Assembly (NCBI GenBank): GCA_016185955.1
Contig: JACPMQ010000082.1
Coordinates: 1-25,487, forward strand
Length of the DNA: 25,487 nt
Reading direction: 5' to 3'
DNA from: Candidatus Woesearchaeota archaeon
Lineage (GTDB): Archaea > Nanobdellota > Nanobdellia > Woesearchaeales > GW2011-AR4
The position numbers and the translations under genes are program-made. Position 1 is the stretch's first letter. Each line of letters starts with the position of its first letter. The notes beneath the pieces were generated by a model. That model saw nothing but the letters and a program-made list of their open reading frames with translations, did no database searches and was not told the origin of the DNA. Shown one piece after another: positions 14,801-22,301 of this stretch.

Positions 14801-16249
14801 ATGGCAATGAAAGATGCTTATGAGTCAATGTTTGGCGCAGAAACAACTGAGGAAGAAAAATTTATGCCAAATATACTTCCTCTTGCATTAAACAAGCCTT
14901 TTATAAAATCAGTAATGGAAACTGCAAAAAAGGAAAATAAGTGGGTTCTTGCTTTTGTTATCGGCACAAAGCCATGTTTCTATAAATTCTACGGCAGCAT
15001 AGTGGCAGCATCCAAATCAAAAGTCCCTTTTTTTATAATAAACTCAAACCAGCATTATGATGATGTTTTAAGCCACGGGATTAAGGAATTTAATTTTATG
15101 GATAAGATTGCCTTTAACCTTTCTATCAGGGGGGATTTAGCGCAAAAATCCGCAGAGCTTATGATAAAAGTGTCATGGCTTGCAAAATATCTCAAGAAAA
15201 ATTGGCCCGATGTTACTGTGATTCCTGTAGTTCTTGGAGACACAATAATGACAAGCATTGTGCCTGCTGCATGGATGTTCTCAAGAAATGAAAAAGCCAT
15301 TCAAAATGAGGCAGGCTTAAGAAGCATGACTCCTGAAGTAATGAAAAGATACAATAAGGTTGATATTGAAACTTTTATTGACCAGCAGTTTTATGGCAAG
15401 TGGGTGCTTATGAGGAATGAGCCTTTCCCTGAGCAATGGGACACTTACACATCTGCTGCAGCTTCCCAATATCTTTTTGCTCCTGTTGAGCTTAACAAAG
15501 AGCATCTTTTAAGGGAAGGCTACCCGGAAAACACCATATGGACTATAGGAGGCGCTGTTGTTGATGCCCTTGAGCTTAAAAGAAAAATCAAGTCGGAAAA
15601 AAGCATATTTAATATTTATCCCCAGCTTGAAAATGGGCAGTGGATTAGGGTTGATATACATAGAAGGGAAAACTTAACTCCAAGAAGATTTAAGTCAATA
15701 ATAGCTGCATTAAAGGAGCTTGTGAAAAAAGGGCATAAGATAAATTTCATAGAAATGAGCGCTACAAGAACTGCTCTTGACTTTTACAGGTTAAGGAAAG
15801 AAATTGAAATGCTCGGGAAAAACAAAAATTTTTTGCATACAAGCGTATGGCCCGAATACGGGCATGTAATTGAGTTTTTTGAATCTGACAAGTGCATTGC
15901 AGCCTTAACAGATTCTGGCGGTGTTCAGGAAGAGCTTAACCTCATTGGAAAAAGCTGCATGACATGCAGGCTCACAACAGACAGGCCTGAGACAGTGTTT
16001 GATGCAAGAAGCAACATTATAGTTCCACCCGCAAGCAAAGACATTATAGTTGATATGGTAATGCACATTGTAAGCAACGATAAGCTAAGAAAAAACATGG
16101 AATCTGCAAAACCGCTTTATGGAAAAGATGTGGGCAAAAAATTTATTTCTATAGTATCAGGGCTTATCAAAAAAAATGACAAGCCATTCAAATGGGCTCA
16201 TGACACTTTAAACCTTTGGAGAGATGATGAAAAAGGAGTGGATTATTAA
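14801..16249 (+). CDS. UDP-GlcNAc 2-epimerase family protein, long divergent form
   Basis: The family is marked by VVLGDT, NEAGLRS (E170, matching the catalytic VEAGLRS glutamate), GGAVVDAL, DIHRRENL (H287) and TDSGGVQEE (D371). Length is 482 residues against about 370 for WecB. There is an extra N-terminal region of about 45 residues and an insertion after NEAGLRS. The usual PEExNR motif appears as PEQWDT. The predicted reaction is UDP-GlcNAc/UDP-ManNAc interconversion or a related hydrolysing or sugar-binding variant. GTGA at 14791 is a weak Shine-Dalgarno; ATG 14807 is an alternative start. Its end overlaps the YfhO-like gene by 26 nt. Confidence 0.83.
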   Translation: MAMKDAYESMFGAETTEEEKFMPNILPLALNKPFIKSVMETAKKENKWVLAFVIGTKPCFYKFYGSIVAASKSKVPFFIINSNQHYDDVLSHGIKEFNFMDKIAFNLSIRGDLAQKSAELMIKVSWLAKYLKKNWPDVTVIPVVLGDTIMTSIVPAAWMFSRNEKAIQNEAGLRSMTPEVMKRYNKVDIETFIDQQFYGKWVLMRNEPFPEQWDTYTSAAASQYLFAPVELNKEHLLREGYPENTIWTIGGAVVDALELKRKIKSEKSIFNIYPQLENGQWIRVDIHRRENLTPRRFKSIIAALKELVKKGHKINFIEMSATRTALDFYRLRKEIEMLGKNKNFLHTSVWPEYGHVIEFFESDKCIAALTDSGGVQEELNLIGKSCMTCRLTTDRPETVFDARSNIIVPPASKDIIVDMVMHIVSNDKLRKNMESAKPLYGKDVGKKFISIVSGLIKKNDKPFKWAHDTLNLWRDDEKGVDY

Positions 16250-18530
16250 ACTAAATGGCATGATGAGAAATTATGGCTATATTATAGCCTTATTCGCTAT
16301 AACTTTAGTTTTCTTTTCGCAAATGCTTTCTTCCTCGAAAATTCTTAGCAATATACATTACGTTAACGACATGACTTTTGAATCTGAAAATATGCTTAAG
16401 CATCTAAAAGAGCGTTCATTTCCATTGTGGACTCCTTACTTCTACAGCGGGCAGCCATTGATGGCTATTCCGGAATATTACCTCTTTGACCTTAATTTTT
16501 TGTATATCCTGATTTTCAGGAACATATTTCTTGCAATGAACCTTTCTCTTGTAAGCTATTTCTTCCTTGCGGGCTTGGGAATGTATCTTTTAGTGCATGA
16601 GATAACAAAAAAAAGGAATGCAGCTTTCATTTCAGCCTTAATTTTCATGTTTAATGGGTTTATGCACAATTTTATACTTAGGGGGCATCTAAACATTTTG
16701 GAAAGCTATGCCTTAATTCCCTTTGTATTTCTTTTTGTTCATAAAGCGCTCCATGCGGAAAAATGGCTAATGAATTCAGTAATAGCCTCTTTGTTCTTCT
16801 CAATGATGATTTACAATGGTGGTATGATATTTTTTCTTTACACGGGACTAATAATAGCTTTTTACATAATATGGAGCCTTATTGGAAGCAATGTTAAAAA
16901 AAGATTCTTTAGGGCAGCATTAGTTTCCTTGAGCATAATAATTCTGCTTTTTGGGCTTTCAGCATTAAAACTGCTTCCAGTCCTTGAATTTACAAAAATA
17001 TCGAGCAGGGGATTGCAAGTAAATTATAACGAATATCTTGGCAATCCGATATCTCCTAGCAATTTTTTAACAGACTTGATTAAAATGTCCAAAAATTCGG
17101 GCTTTTCAGCGGCAATAGGATTTACTTCTTCATTTCTTTTATTGTTTGGCTTATGGTCATTCAGAAAAAAAATAGTATTATTCTCAATTTTGCTTATTGT
17201 TCTTTCTATACTTCTTGCAACAGGAACGTTTGCCGCAAAATTTTTTTACCAGTTGCCAGGATTCGGGCAAATGCGGCATATTGAGCGCTCATTAGCCATC
17301 TTCATTTTTTCATCTTCTATAATTGCCGCATTTGGCTTTAATAACTTAACAGCATTATTAACAGCATTAACATCCAAATATGCAAAAAACATTAAAGAGT
17401 GGATTATATTAATAATCATACTTTCTTTTTTAGTTGCAGAATCAATAGTGTTGCAGCAATTTCCTGAATCTATTGAAATCAAAAAGCCCAATGATATTCC
17501 TATCCTTAATGAAATAAGCAAAGATAAAAGCTATTTTAGAATTGCAACTTACGGGTTATCAACTCCAATAGGCGCTTCCGGCTATAATTATTATTCTCAG
17601 TTGGGAATGCCTGAGATTAAAGGCGGTGGGGGTATATGGATGAATGATTATGTGCAATACCTTCTTATTGCTCAGGAAAATCCCTCGAAGATGTTTGGCA
17701 TGCTTAGCGGCAAATACATAGTTTCAGACAAGAGCATCAATGATAACGGGCTTGTGCTCAAAAATAATACATTTGAAGACTGCAAAAAATGCCTTATATG
17801 GGAAGCTTACGGGCCCTATCTTTATGAAAATAAGTATTCAATCCCAAGAGCATTTCTTGTAAATAATAGTGTATTAGCAGTAGGCAACATTAATGATAAA
17901 GCCGCTGTTTTTTTTGACATGGCAAATTCAGACTTAAATCCCTTCTCAACTGTTTTAGTCAGCGGAAAAGAGCATATTGGGGATTATAGCGATGAAGAGC
18001 TATTAAGATTTAATGCAATAATGCTGCTTAGAGGCTCTGTTACTGAAGAAGATATTCCCAAGCTTCAGAAATACGCAAATAATAGCGGAAAAATAATTCC
18101 GGATATACTAAAAGGAGAGGATGCAGTTTACCAGTATGCAATCTCGAATGCATTTAAGCCTAATCCTTTGTATAAGATTTTAGAAATGAAAGATATTTCA
18201 CTGAATGAGTATTCAGTTATGGTTAATAATGAAACAGGATGGCTTGTTGTCAGCGAAAGGTTTGCGCATTTTCCAGGATGGAAAGCTGAAATAAATGGAA
18301 AAGAGCTGCAGATGTATAAGGCAAACAGCGTCATAACAGCAGTTTATTTGAATTCCGCAAATGGACAATTAAAGTTCAAGTACAAGCCAGATTCATTTAA
18401 GTTCGGAAGCATCATAACAATAATAACAATATTAATATTGATTGGATATTTTATATATCAGTTCCTACACAAGGGGTTGGTGCGAAATTCAGTGCTTGTG
18501 CGTCCTTTGCCAATTCAGAAAACTCCGTAG
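16224..18530 (+). CDS. YfhO-like GT-C membrane protein with repeat-derived C-terminus
   Basis: A 768-residue protein with about 12-13 membrane segments, PLWTPYFYSGQP at 67-78 and the ligand-region RGHLNILESYAL. Its soluble C-terminal domain has HFPGWKAEINGKELQMYKAN, followed by a last membrane helix. These are the signatures of YfhO, a GT-C protein that glycosylates envelope polymers from polyprenyl-phosphate sugars in Gram-positive bacteria. The start is uncertain (ATG at 16224, 16227 or 16260); it overlaps the epimerase gene. The final 19 residues from GLVRNS onward, plus the stop, are encoded by repeat copy B. Without the insertion the protein would end FLHN-stop, one base before the next gene's ATG. 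Confidence 0.86.
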   Translation: MMKKEWIIKLNGMMRNYGYIIALFAITLVFFSQMLSSSKILSNIHYVNDMTFESENMLKHLKERSFPLWTPYFYSGQPLMAIPEYYLFDLNFLYILIFRNIFLAMNLSLVSYFFLAGLGMYLLVHEITKKRNAAFISALIFMFNGFMHNFILRGHLNILESYALIPFVFLFVHKALHAEKWLMNSVIASLFFSMMIYNGGMIFFLYTGLIIAFYIIWSLIGSNVKKRFFRAALVSLSIIILLFGLSALKLLPVLEFTKISSRGLQVNYNEYLGNPISPSNFLTDLIKMSKNSGFSAAIGFTSSFLLLFGLWSFRKKIVLFSILLIVLSILLATGTFAAKFFYQLPGFGQMRHIERSLAIFIFSSSIIAAFGFNNLTALLTALTSKYAKNIKEWIILIIILSFLVAESIVLQQFPESIEIKKPNDIPILNEISKDKSYFRIATYGLSTPIGASGYNYYSQLGMPEIKGGGGIWMNDYVQYLLIAQENPSKMFGMLSGKYIVSDKSINDNGLVLKNNTFEDCKKCLIWEAYGPYLYENKYSIPRAFLVNNSVLAVGNINDKAAVFFDMANSDLNPFSTVLVSGKEHIGDYSDEELLRFNAIMLLRGSVTEEDIPKLQKYANNSGKIIPDILKGEDAVYQYAISNAFKPNPLYKILEMKDISLNEYSVMVNNETGWLVVSERFAHFPGWKAEINGKELQMYKANSVITAVYLNSANGQLKFKYKPDSFKFGSIITIITILILIGYFIYQFLHKGLVRNSVLVRPLPIQKTP

Positions 18531-18629
18531 GATTGTGATAAACGACCTGAGCAATGCCGCAGCATTGCGAGGTTGAGAGGTAAGTTAAGGCTCCGCACAA
18601 GCACGAATTAGAATTTCGCACCAATCCCC
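18473..18629 (+). mobile_element. MITE-like element copy B, short form
   Basis: The ends are GGGGTTGGTGCGAAATTC and GAATTTCGCACCAATCCCC, which pair over about 18 bp with one bulge. An inner 11-bp stem GTGCTTGTGCG/CGCACAAGCAC follows, then a core with the hairpin GCAATGC-CGCA-GCATTGC (18551-18568). Flanks CCTACACAA (18464-18472) and CCACACAA (18630-18637) fit a 9-bp target duplication with one lost base. It is inserted across the end of the YfhO-like gene and separates it from the following GT-C gene. Confidence 0.87.
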
Positions 18630-18642
18630 CCACACAATTAAA

Positions 18643-20310
18643 ATGGCAAAAATAGAATTTGACAAAATAATGCTCTTGGTTTTTTTTGCTTTAATGCTTT
18701 TTTTAGCGGGAATACCATTCGAGCATAAAATAAGGCATGATTTTCCTTTTGGGTATGGCGCATCTGACTCGTTTCAGCATCAGATAAGGGCGGAAGCAAT
18801 TAAGGATATGGGCAACTTTAAGTATGAAGCTCCGTACATTTCAAAGGGCATCAGCAATAGTGTTGGAAGATATCCGCCGTTAATATACCATCTCGCAGTT
18901 ATATTTTCTTACGCGTCAGGAATTGAAACTTACGACTCAATTTATTTTATAGTTTTATTTTTTGTAATAATTGCTGCTCTTGTTATGTTTATTATAGTAG
19001 GCAACTTCAGCAAAACTGTTGCTTTGATTTCTCTTCCAATTTCCATATTAATTTTTTCTAAGCCAATTACCGCAGGAATCTTATGGGGGCACTGGCCTTC
19101 TCTTTTGTCACAGTCATTTTTAATATTATTTTTCTGGAGCGTTATGAGGATGGAGATTAAAAATTCATTTTTATTATTTGCAATTTCACTTTCTGCGGTA
19201 GCCTTGACACACACATCAGAAATGTTTTTTGCTTTTCTTTTCCTGTTTCTTTTTTTTGGCGTAAAGCTTTTTGCAAAAAGATTCAGCAAAGGTGAGTTTA
19301 AGAATCTTTTATTATCTTTAGCTGTATTTTTTGCAATATCATTTTATTACCTTATAATTTTCCAAAATACTTGGGCATCTGGAGATTCTTATTCTTTTGC
19401 TATTGAGCCTGTATGGAAAGGCAATCCTGGATTTTATATAGCAGGCTTTGGCTTGCTGTTAATACCAATAATAGCTGGAATTTTATTTTCTTTTTCGAAA
19501 TTAAAAGAGGCACATGCATGCCTAATTCTTGCTTTTGCTATGCTGCTTAGCGGCTTTCTTAACTACATTGGTTTTGGCTTAAGGTCATTCCAAATAAGGT
19601 TTTTCTGGCCAATTTATCTTTCCGTATTTTTTGGATTTGGAATTTATGCCTTATTCAAGCTTGTTATAAGAAAATGGAATTTGATTTATACGCTTATATT
19701 TTTTATTATTTCCGCAATATTTCTTATTGGAATAATAAAGCTGCCGATATTAAAGCAAACAGAAATCATGGCAATTCCGTCAATACCTTACTTTAATATG
19801 GATGCAAACCAGGGAATAATGAACCCTTATCACTGGGAAGCACTTAATTGGATAAGCCGCAATACAAATGAAAATTCAGCAATATACTTTTTTTACGGCG
19901 ATATATACAGCCAAGATGCCTTGCTAAGAAACACAAAAAGAGTCCACTCTCAAATTGATCCGGAGGACTTTATAAAATCCTTGGAGGAAAGAAAAATAAA
20001 AAAAACCTATGTAAGCGAGTTCCCAGGCGACACAGGCGGAGTTATAACTTACAGGGTTTCATTTTTCAAGTTTGAGGATGCAACAAAAAATTTAGCTGCG
20101 AATTTCCATTTTGGAGCTAAAAACATATGCAATTTTGACTACTTTGTTTTTGACAAAATCACGCAGCAAAAAGCTTTATCGCAATATAATCTGCTTATTG
20201 CCCAGCAGTTAGCTTTAAAAAACGCTACTAAAGTTTTTGAAAATCCAGTTGTATTTATATTAAAGAATTCGAATAAAGGAGGCAATTGCATTGAAGAAAG
20301 AAGCTTTTGA
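18643..20310 (+). CDS. GT-C type polytopic membrane glycosyltransferase (putative)
   Basis: This 555-residue protein has about eleven membrane segments. The first external loop has D42-x3-H46 (GASDSFQH) and RYPPLIYHLA. WGHWPS at 148-153 and ALTHTSEMFF follow, in the same order as in the 541-residue protein at 447-2072. The soluble C-terminal part (about 390-555) carries no recognised motif. It is probably a polyprenyl-phosphate-sugar-dependent transferase at the outer face. It is followed, with a 20-nt overlap, by a small membrane protein, as is its paralogue. The copy B insertion upstream pushed it from 1 nt to 112 nt behind the YfhO-like gene. Confidence 0.78.
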   Translation: MAKIEFDKIMLLVFFALMLFLAGIPFEHKIRHDFPFGYGASDSFQHQIRAEAIKDMGNFKYEAPYISKGISNSVGRYPPLIYHLAVIFSYASGIETYDSIYFIVLFFVIIAALVMFIIVGNFSKTVALISLPISILIFSKPITAGILWGHWPSLLSQSFLILFFWSVMRMEIKNSFLLFAISLSAVALTHTSEMFFAFLFLFLFFGVKLFAKRFSKGEFKNLLLSLAVFFAISFYYLIIFQNTWASGDSYSFAIEPVWKGNPGFYIAGFGLLLIPIIAGILFSFSKLKEAHACLILAFAMLLSGFLNYIGFGLRSFQIRFFWPIYLSVFFGFGIYALFKLVIRKWNLIYTLIFFIISAIFLIGIIKLPILKQTEIMAIPSIPYFNMDANQGIMNPYHWEALNWISRNTNENSAIYFFYGDIYSQDALLRNTKRVHSQIDPEDFIKSLEERKIKKTYVSEFPGDTGGVITYRVSFFKFEDATKNLAANFHFGAKNICNFDYFVFDKITQQKALSQYNLLIAQQLALKNATKVFENPVVFILKNSNKGGNCIEERSF

Positions 20311-20647
20311 GACGCTGAAAAAGGAATTAACTTACTTTGTTACGCTATTCCTGCTTGTTTTTGTTATATTCAAGATTGCATTTTTTAAGGAAAGCCTTGT
20401 TGTATTGCTTAGAATTGTTTTTTCATTATTCTGGCTTTTCGCCCTTCCAGGCTATTTTATTATGTTTTACTGGAATGAAAAGCTTAATTTCACAGAAAGA
20501 TTTGTAATCGGCATTGTTTTATCAGCAGCGGTAATAGGAATATTCAGCTATTACATAGCTTTGATGGGATTAAACATAAAGTATCATTTAATCCTGCTGC
20601 CCTTAATGCTGATTTTTTTTGGATTGGCAATTGGTTGGAGAAAATAA
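20291..20647 (+). CDS. Small polytopic membrane protein paired with GT-C (TTG start)
   Basis: The 118-residue protein has four hydrophobic segments and LPGYFIMFYW and NFTERFVIGIVLS in the middle. It starts with TTG; a perfect GGAGG at 20278-20282 lies 8 nt upstream inside the GT-C coding region, which supports this start and coupled translation. It is similar in plan and central sequence to the 109-residue protein at 131-460, also after a GT-C. A DUF1616 N-terminal-like fold is suggested by the PGY...ER...S pattern. The function is not known; a dedicated GT-C partner is inferred. Confidence 0.75.
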   Translation: MKKEAFETLKKELTYFVTLFLLVFVIFKIAFFKESLVVLLRIVFSLFWLFALPGYFIMFYWNEKLNFTERFVIGIVLSAAVIGIFSYYIALMGLNIKYHLILLPLMLIFFGLAIGWRK

Positions 20648-20656
20648 AAAGGGTAA

Positions 20657-20666
20657 ATTTATAAAT
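20657..20666 (+). promoter_or_regulatory. TATA box for RNase P RNA
   Basis: TTTATAAAT is centred about 26 nt before the predicted 5' end at 20688. Confidence 0.65.
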
Positions 20667-20687
20667 GTGGAATCATTGCTTTAAGTC

Positions 20688-21077
20688 ATAGGGTCAGTAC
20701 TTAGCTAACGGTGCTTATGCATTGAGGAAAGTCCACCCGCCTAGGCTTTGCCTATAGGCTTTGCCTAATATGCGGATAGCTAATATGCACTTGCGGAAGC
20801 AAGATTCGGAGACGGATGGCAACCACACAGAAACGAGACCTCCATAAAATAGGATGATGCTTGCGAAGTTTTTGGCGACAAAAACAAGCGCTTTTAAAGC
20901 TGCTAAGTTATATTAGCATAACCAGCTGACATTTTTTATGGGAAGGATGAAACGGTGAGCCCTGCATGGTGCAAGTCTAAAAGCTATGGCTTTAACGACG
21001 CTTAGTTAAATGCTAAGACAAGCGATGGCAACATTGTTGCTGAATGCTTGACAAAAGGTGGCTTATTCTGGCCCTAT
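20688..21077 (+). ncRNA. rnpB: RNase P RNA (archaeal type A)
   Basis: The catalytic RNA of tRNA 5' maturation. The universal CR-I block GAGGAAAGTCC is at 20724-20734 and CR-V (ACAAAAGGTGGCTTA) at 21051-21065. In between are CAGAAACGAGACC and GGTGCAAGTC, the other conserved core segments. The ends pair as a 10-bp P1 helix: ATAGGGTCAG (20688-20697) with CTGGCCCTAT (21068-21077), one G-U wobble. Length about 390 nt is normal. Between CR-I and the core, 20741-20772 holds repeated GGCTTTGCCTA units that probably form an extended stem (P12 region). Confidence 0.95.
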
Positions 21078-21122
21078 ATTTTTAATAAATAGAGTAAAAA
21101 CAGAAAAACAAAACAAATTAAA

Positions 21123-21296
21123 ATGGCGCAAGACAAAATTATGATGCCCTCTGGCATGGGCGGCTTAATGCGTTATTTTGATGAATATAAGAGCAAGATA
21201 AGAATAAAGCCGGGGCATATTATTATAATGTGCGTAGTTGTTATTGTAATTATGAGCTTTCTTTATATCTATGGCAACGGGATTTTTAATATATAA
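21123..21296 (+). CDS. Preprotein translocase subunit Sec61-beta (SecG-type, archaeal)
   Basis: The 57-residue protein has the archaeal Sec61-beta plan. A short cytoplasmic part, MPSGMGGLMRYFDEYKSKIR, matches the family P.G.GGL.RYF.E motif. A KPGH segment and one membrane helix (about residues 33-50) follow, ending in GNGIFNI. It is the small tail-anchored subunit of the SecYEbeta channel. A TATA-like TTTAATAAAT at 21081-21090 precedes it, just after the RNase P RNA. A hairpin follows directly after its stop. Confidence 0.9.
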   Translation: MAQDKIMMPSGMGGLMRYFDEYKSKIRIKPGHIIIMCVVVIVIMSFLYIYGNGIFNI

Positions 21297-21299
21297 AAT

Positions 21300-21332
21300 G
21301 AAATTTCCGCCGCTTTTTGAGCGGGAAATTTC
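21300..21332 (+). terminator. Hairpin after Sec61-beta
   Basis: Positions 21300-21314 pair with 21320-21332 in a 13-bp stem with a 2-nt bulge, starting 4 nt after the stop codon. The CCGCCGCTTTTTGAGCGG centre is the inverse complement of the hairpin at 2234-2271, so it belongs to a dispersed hairpin family. No clear U-tract follows. Confidence 0.5.
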
Positions 21333-21379
21333 GTAATGGCAACCAATAGAATTTAAAAAGATTTTTTGGAGTGAGCAAC

Positions 21380-21721
21380 ATGATACCTGGAATGAATCCT
21401 AGGGAAATGCAGAAAGCGATGAAAAGGCTTGGCATAAGGCAGGAAGAAATAGACGCAACTGAGGTCATTATAAAAGCTGCTGACAAGCAAATAATAATCA
21501 AAAATCCCCAAGTAAGCAAAGTAAATATGATGGGACAGGAAACTTTCCAGATTATAGGGCAAACTGAAGAAATGCCTCTTACTTCTGAGTTGGAAATAAG
21601 CAAAGATGACATTGATATGGTGATGCAGCAAACTGGAGTTACAGAAGAAAAAGCTAAAGAAGCAATTGAAAAAAACTCCGGGGATTTGGCAAAAGCCATT
21701 ATTGAGCTTAAAGAGCAATAG
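21380..21721 (+). CDS. nac: Nascent polypeptide-associated complex (NAC) protein
   Basis: The 113-residue archaeal NAC (alpha-like, homodimeric) binds nascent chains at the ribosome. N-terminal MIPGMNPREMQKAMKRLGI is followed by the NAC beta-barrel domain (TEVIIKAADKQIIIKNPQVS, FQIIGQTEE). A UBA domain closes the protein (DIDMVMQQTGVTEEKAKEAI, NSGDLAKAIIELKEQ). ATG 21380 is preferred over GTG 21371: GGAG at 21368 is 8 nt upstream of the ATG, and the family begins at this MIPGM. The stop TAG is formed at the junction with repeat copy C; the uninterrupted gene would have ended in TAA at the same codon, so the protein is unchanged. Confidence 0.93.
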   Translation: MIPGMNPREMQKAMKRLGIRQEEIDATEVIIKAADKQIIIKNPQVSKVNMMGQETFQIIGQTEEMPLTSELEISKDDIDMVMQQTGVTEEKAKEAIEKNSGDLAKAIIELKEQ

Positions 21722-21875
21722 GGGTTGGTGCGAAATTCAGTGCTTGTGCGAAATTTGCCAATTCAGAAAACTCTGCAAGATTGTGATAAACGACCTGAGC
21801 AACATGAAATGTTGCGAAGTTGAGAGGTAATTTAAGGCTCCGCACAAGCACGAATTAGAATTTCACACCAACCCC
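21721..21875 (+). mobile_element. MITE-like element copy C, short form, with 9-bp target duplication
   Basis: A 155-bp element with ends GGGGTTGGTGCGAAATTC and GAATTTCACACCAACCCC (18-bp pairing with one wobble). It has the inner stem GTGCTTGTGCG/CGCACAAGCAC and core hairpin GCAACAT-GAA-ATGTTGC (21799-21815). AGAGCAATA directly flanks both ends (21712-21720 and 21876-21884), a perfect 9-bp target duplication. It lies between the NAC stop codon and the L34e promoter, leaving both intact. It has no coding capacity. Confidence 0.93.
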
Positions 21876-21890
21876 AGAGCAATAAAAACC

Positions 21891-21900
21891 TTTATAAAAG
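21891..21900 (+). promoter_or_regulatory. TATA box for rpl34e
   Basis: TTTATAAAAG is centred about 25 nt before the ATG at 21921 (leaderless), just past the duplicated target of copy C. Confidence 0.6.
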
Positions 21901-21920
21901 ATTTTAGTTTCCTGCAGCAG

Positions 21921-22196
21921 ATGACAGCACCAAATAAAAGGTCTAGAAGACTGCGAAGATTGCAAGTTAGAGTGCCTGGAGGAAGGACTGCATTGCATTA
22001 CAAGCAAAGAAAACCGGGCAAAGCCAAATGCGGCAGATGTAATTCATTGCTTAAAGGTGTGTTAAGGGAAACTTCATCAAAAATGAGCAAGCTGCCTAAA
22101 ACCAGGAAAAGGCCGGAAAGGCCCTATGGCGGCAATTTGTGCAGCAAATGCACGAGACAGGAAATTGTCAATAAAGCAAGGCAGTACGCAGTATAG
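21921..22196 (+). CDS. rpl34e: 50S ribosomal protein L34e
   Basis: The 91-residue protein matches archaeal L34e. It has the basic N-terminus (NKRSRRLRRLQVRVPGGRT), HYKQRKPGKAKC, and a zinc-binding set CGRCN (C-x2-C) with CSKCTRQEIV (C-x2-C) near the C-terminus. Length is normal. It lies upstream of rpl14e, as in many archaea. The cytidylate-kinase-type gene often found between them is absent here. Confidence 0.95.
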   Translation: MTAPNKRSRRLRRLQVRVPGGRTALHYKQRKPGKAKCGRCNSLLKGVLRETSSKMSKLPKTRKRPERPYGGNLCSKCTRQEIVNKARQYAV

Positions 22197-22228
22197 TGCA
22201 AGCAAAATTACAGCATAAATAACAAAGA

Positions 22229-22291
22229 AAACACTTGGATGATTGGCGACGTCATCTATAATAAAAAATAAAAACTAATAAAAAAGTGTTT
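22229..22291 (+). promoter_or_regulatory. Possible structured leader of rpl14e
   Basis: AAACACTT (22229-22236) pairs with AAGTGTTT (22284-22291), directly touching the GGAGG Shine-Dalgarno at 22292. A short inner stem GATGA/TCATC (22238-22242 with 22252-22256) is also possible. It could be an autoregulatory leader, but the stem is AT-rich and only 8 bp. Confidence 0.3.
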
Positions 22292-22301
22292 GGAGGAAAA
22301 A

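Noticed and set aside
18451..18633. Minus-strand open frame over repeat copy B (similar ones over copies C and D)
   Set aside because: It follows the repeat sequence, not a conserved protein; frames differ between copies.
21781..21815. GTGATAA and CTGA in the repeat core considered as C and D boxes of a box C/D sRNA
   Set aside because: The boxes are only a few nt apart with no guide-length spacer and no C'/D' pair, so a standard C/D sRNA does not fit.
22290..22301. TTG start for L14e
   Set aside because: The GGAGG Shine-Dalgarno lies inside this extension and is correctly placed for the ATG at 22302.
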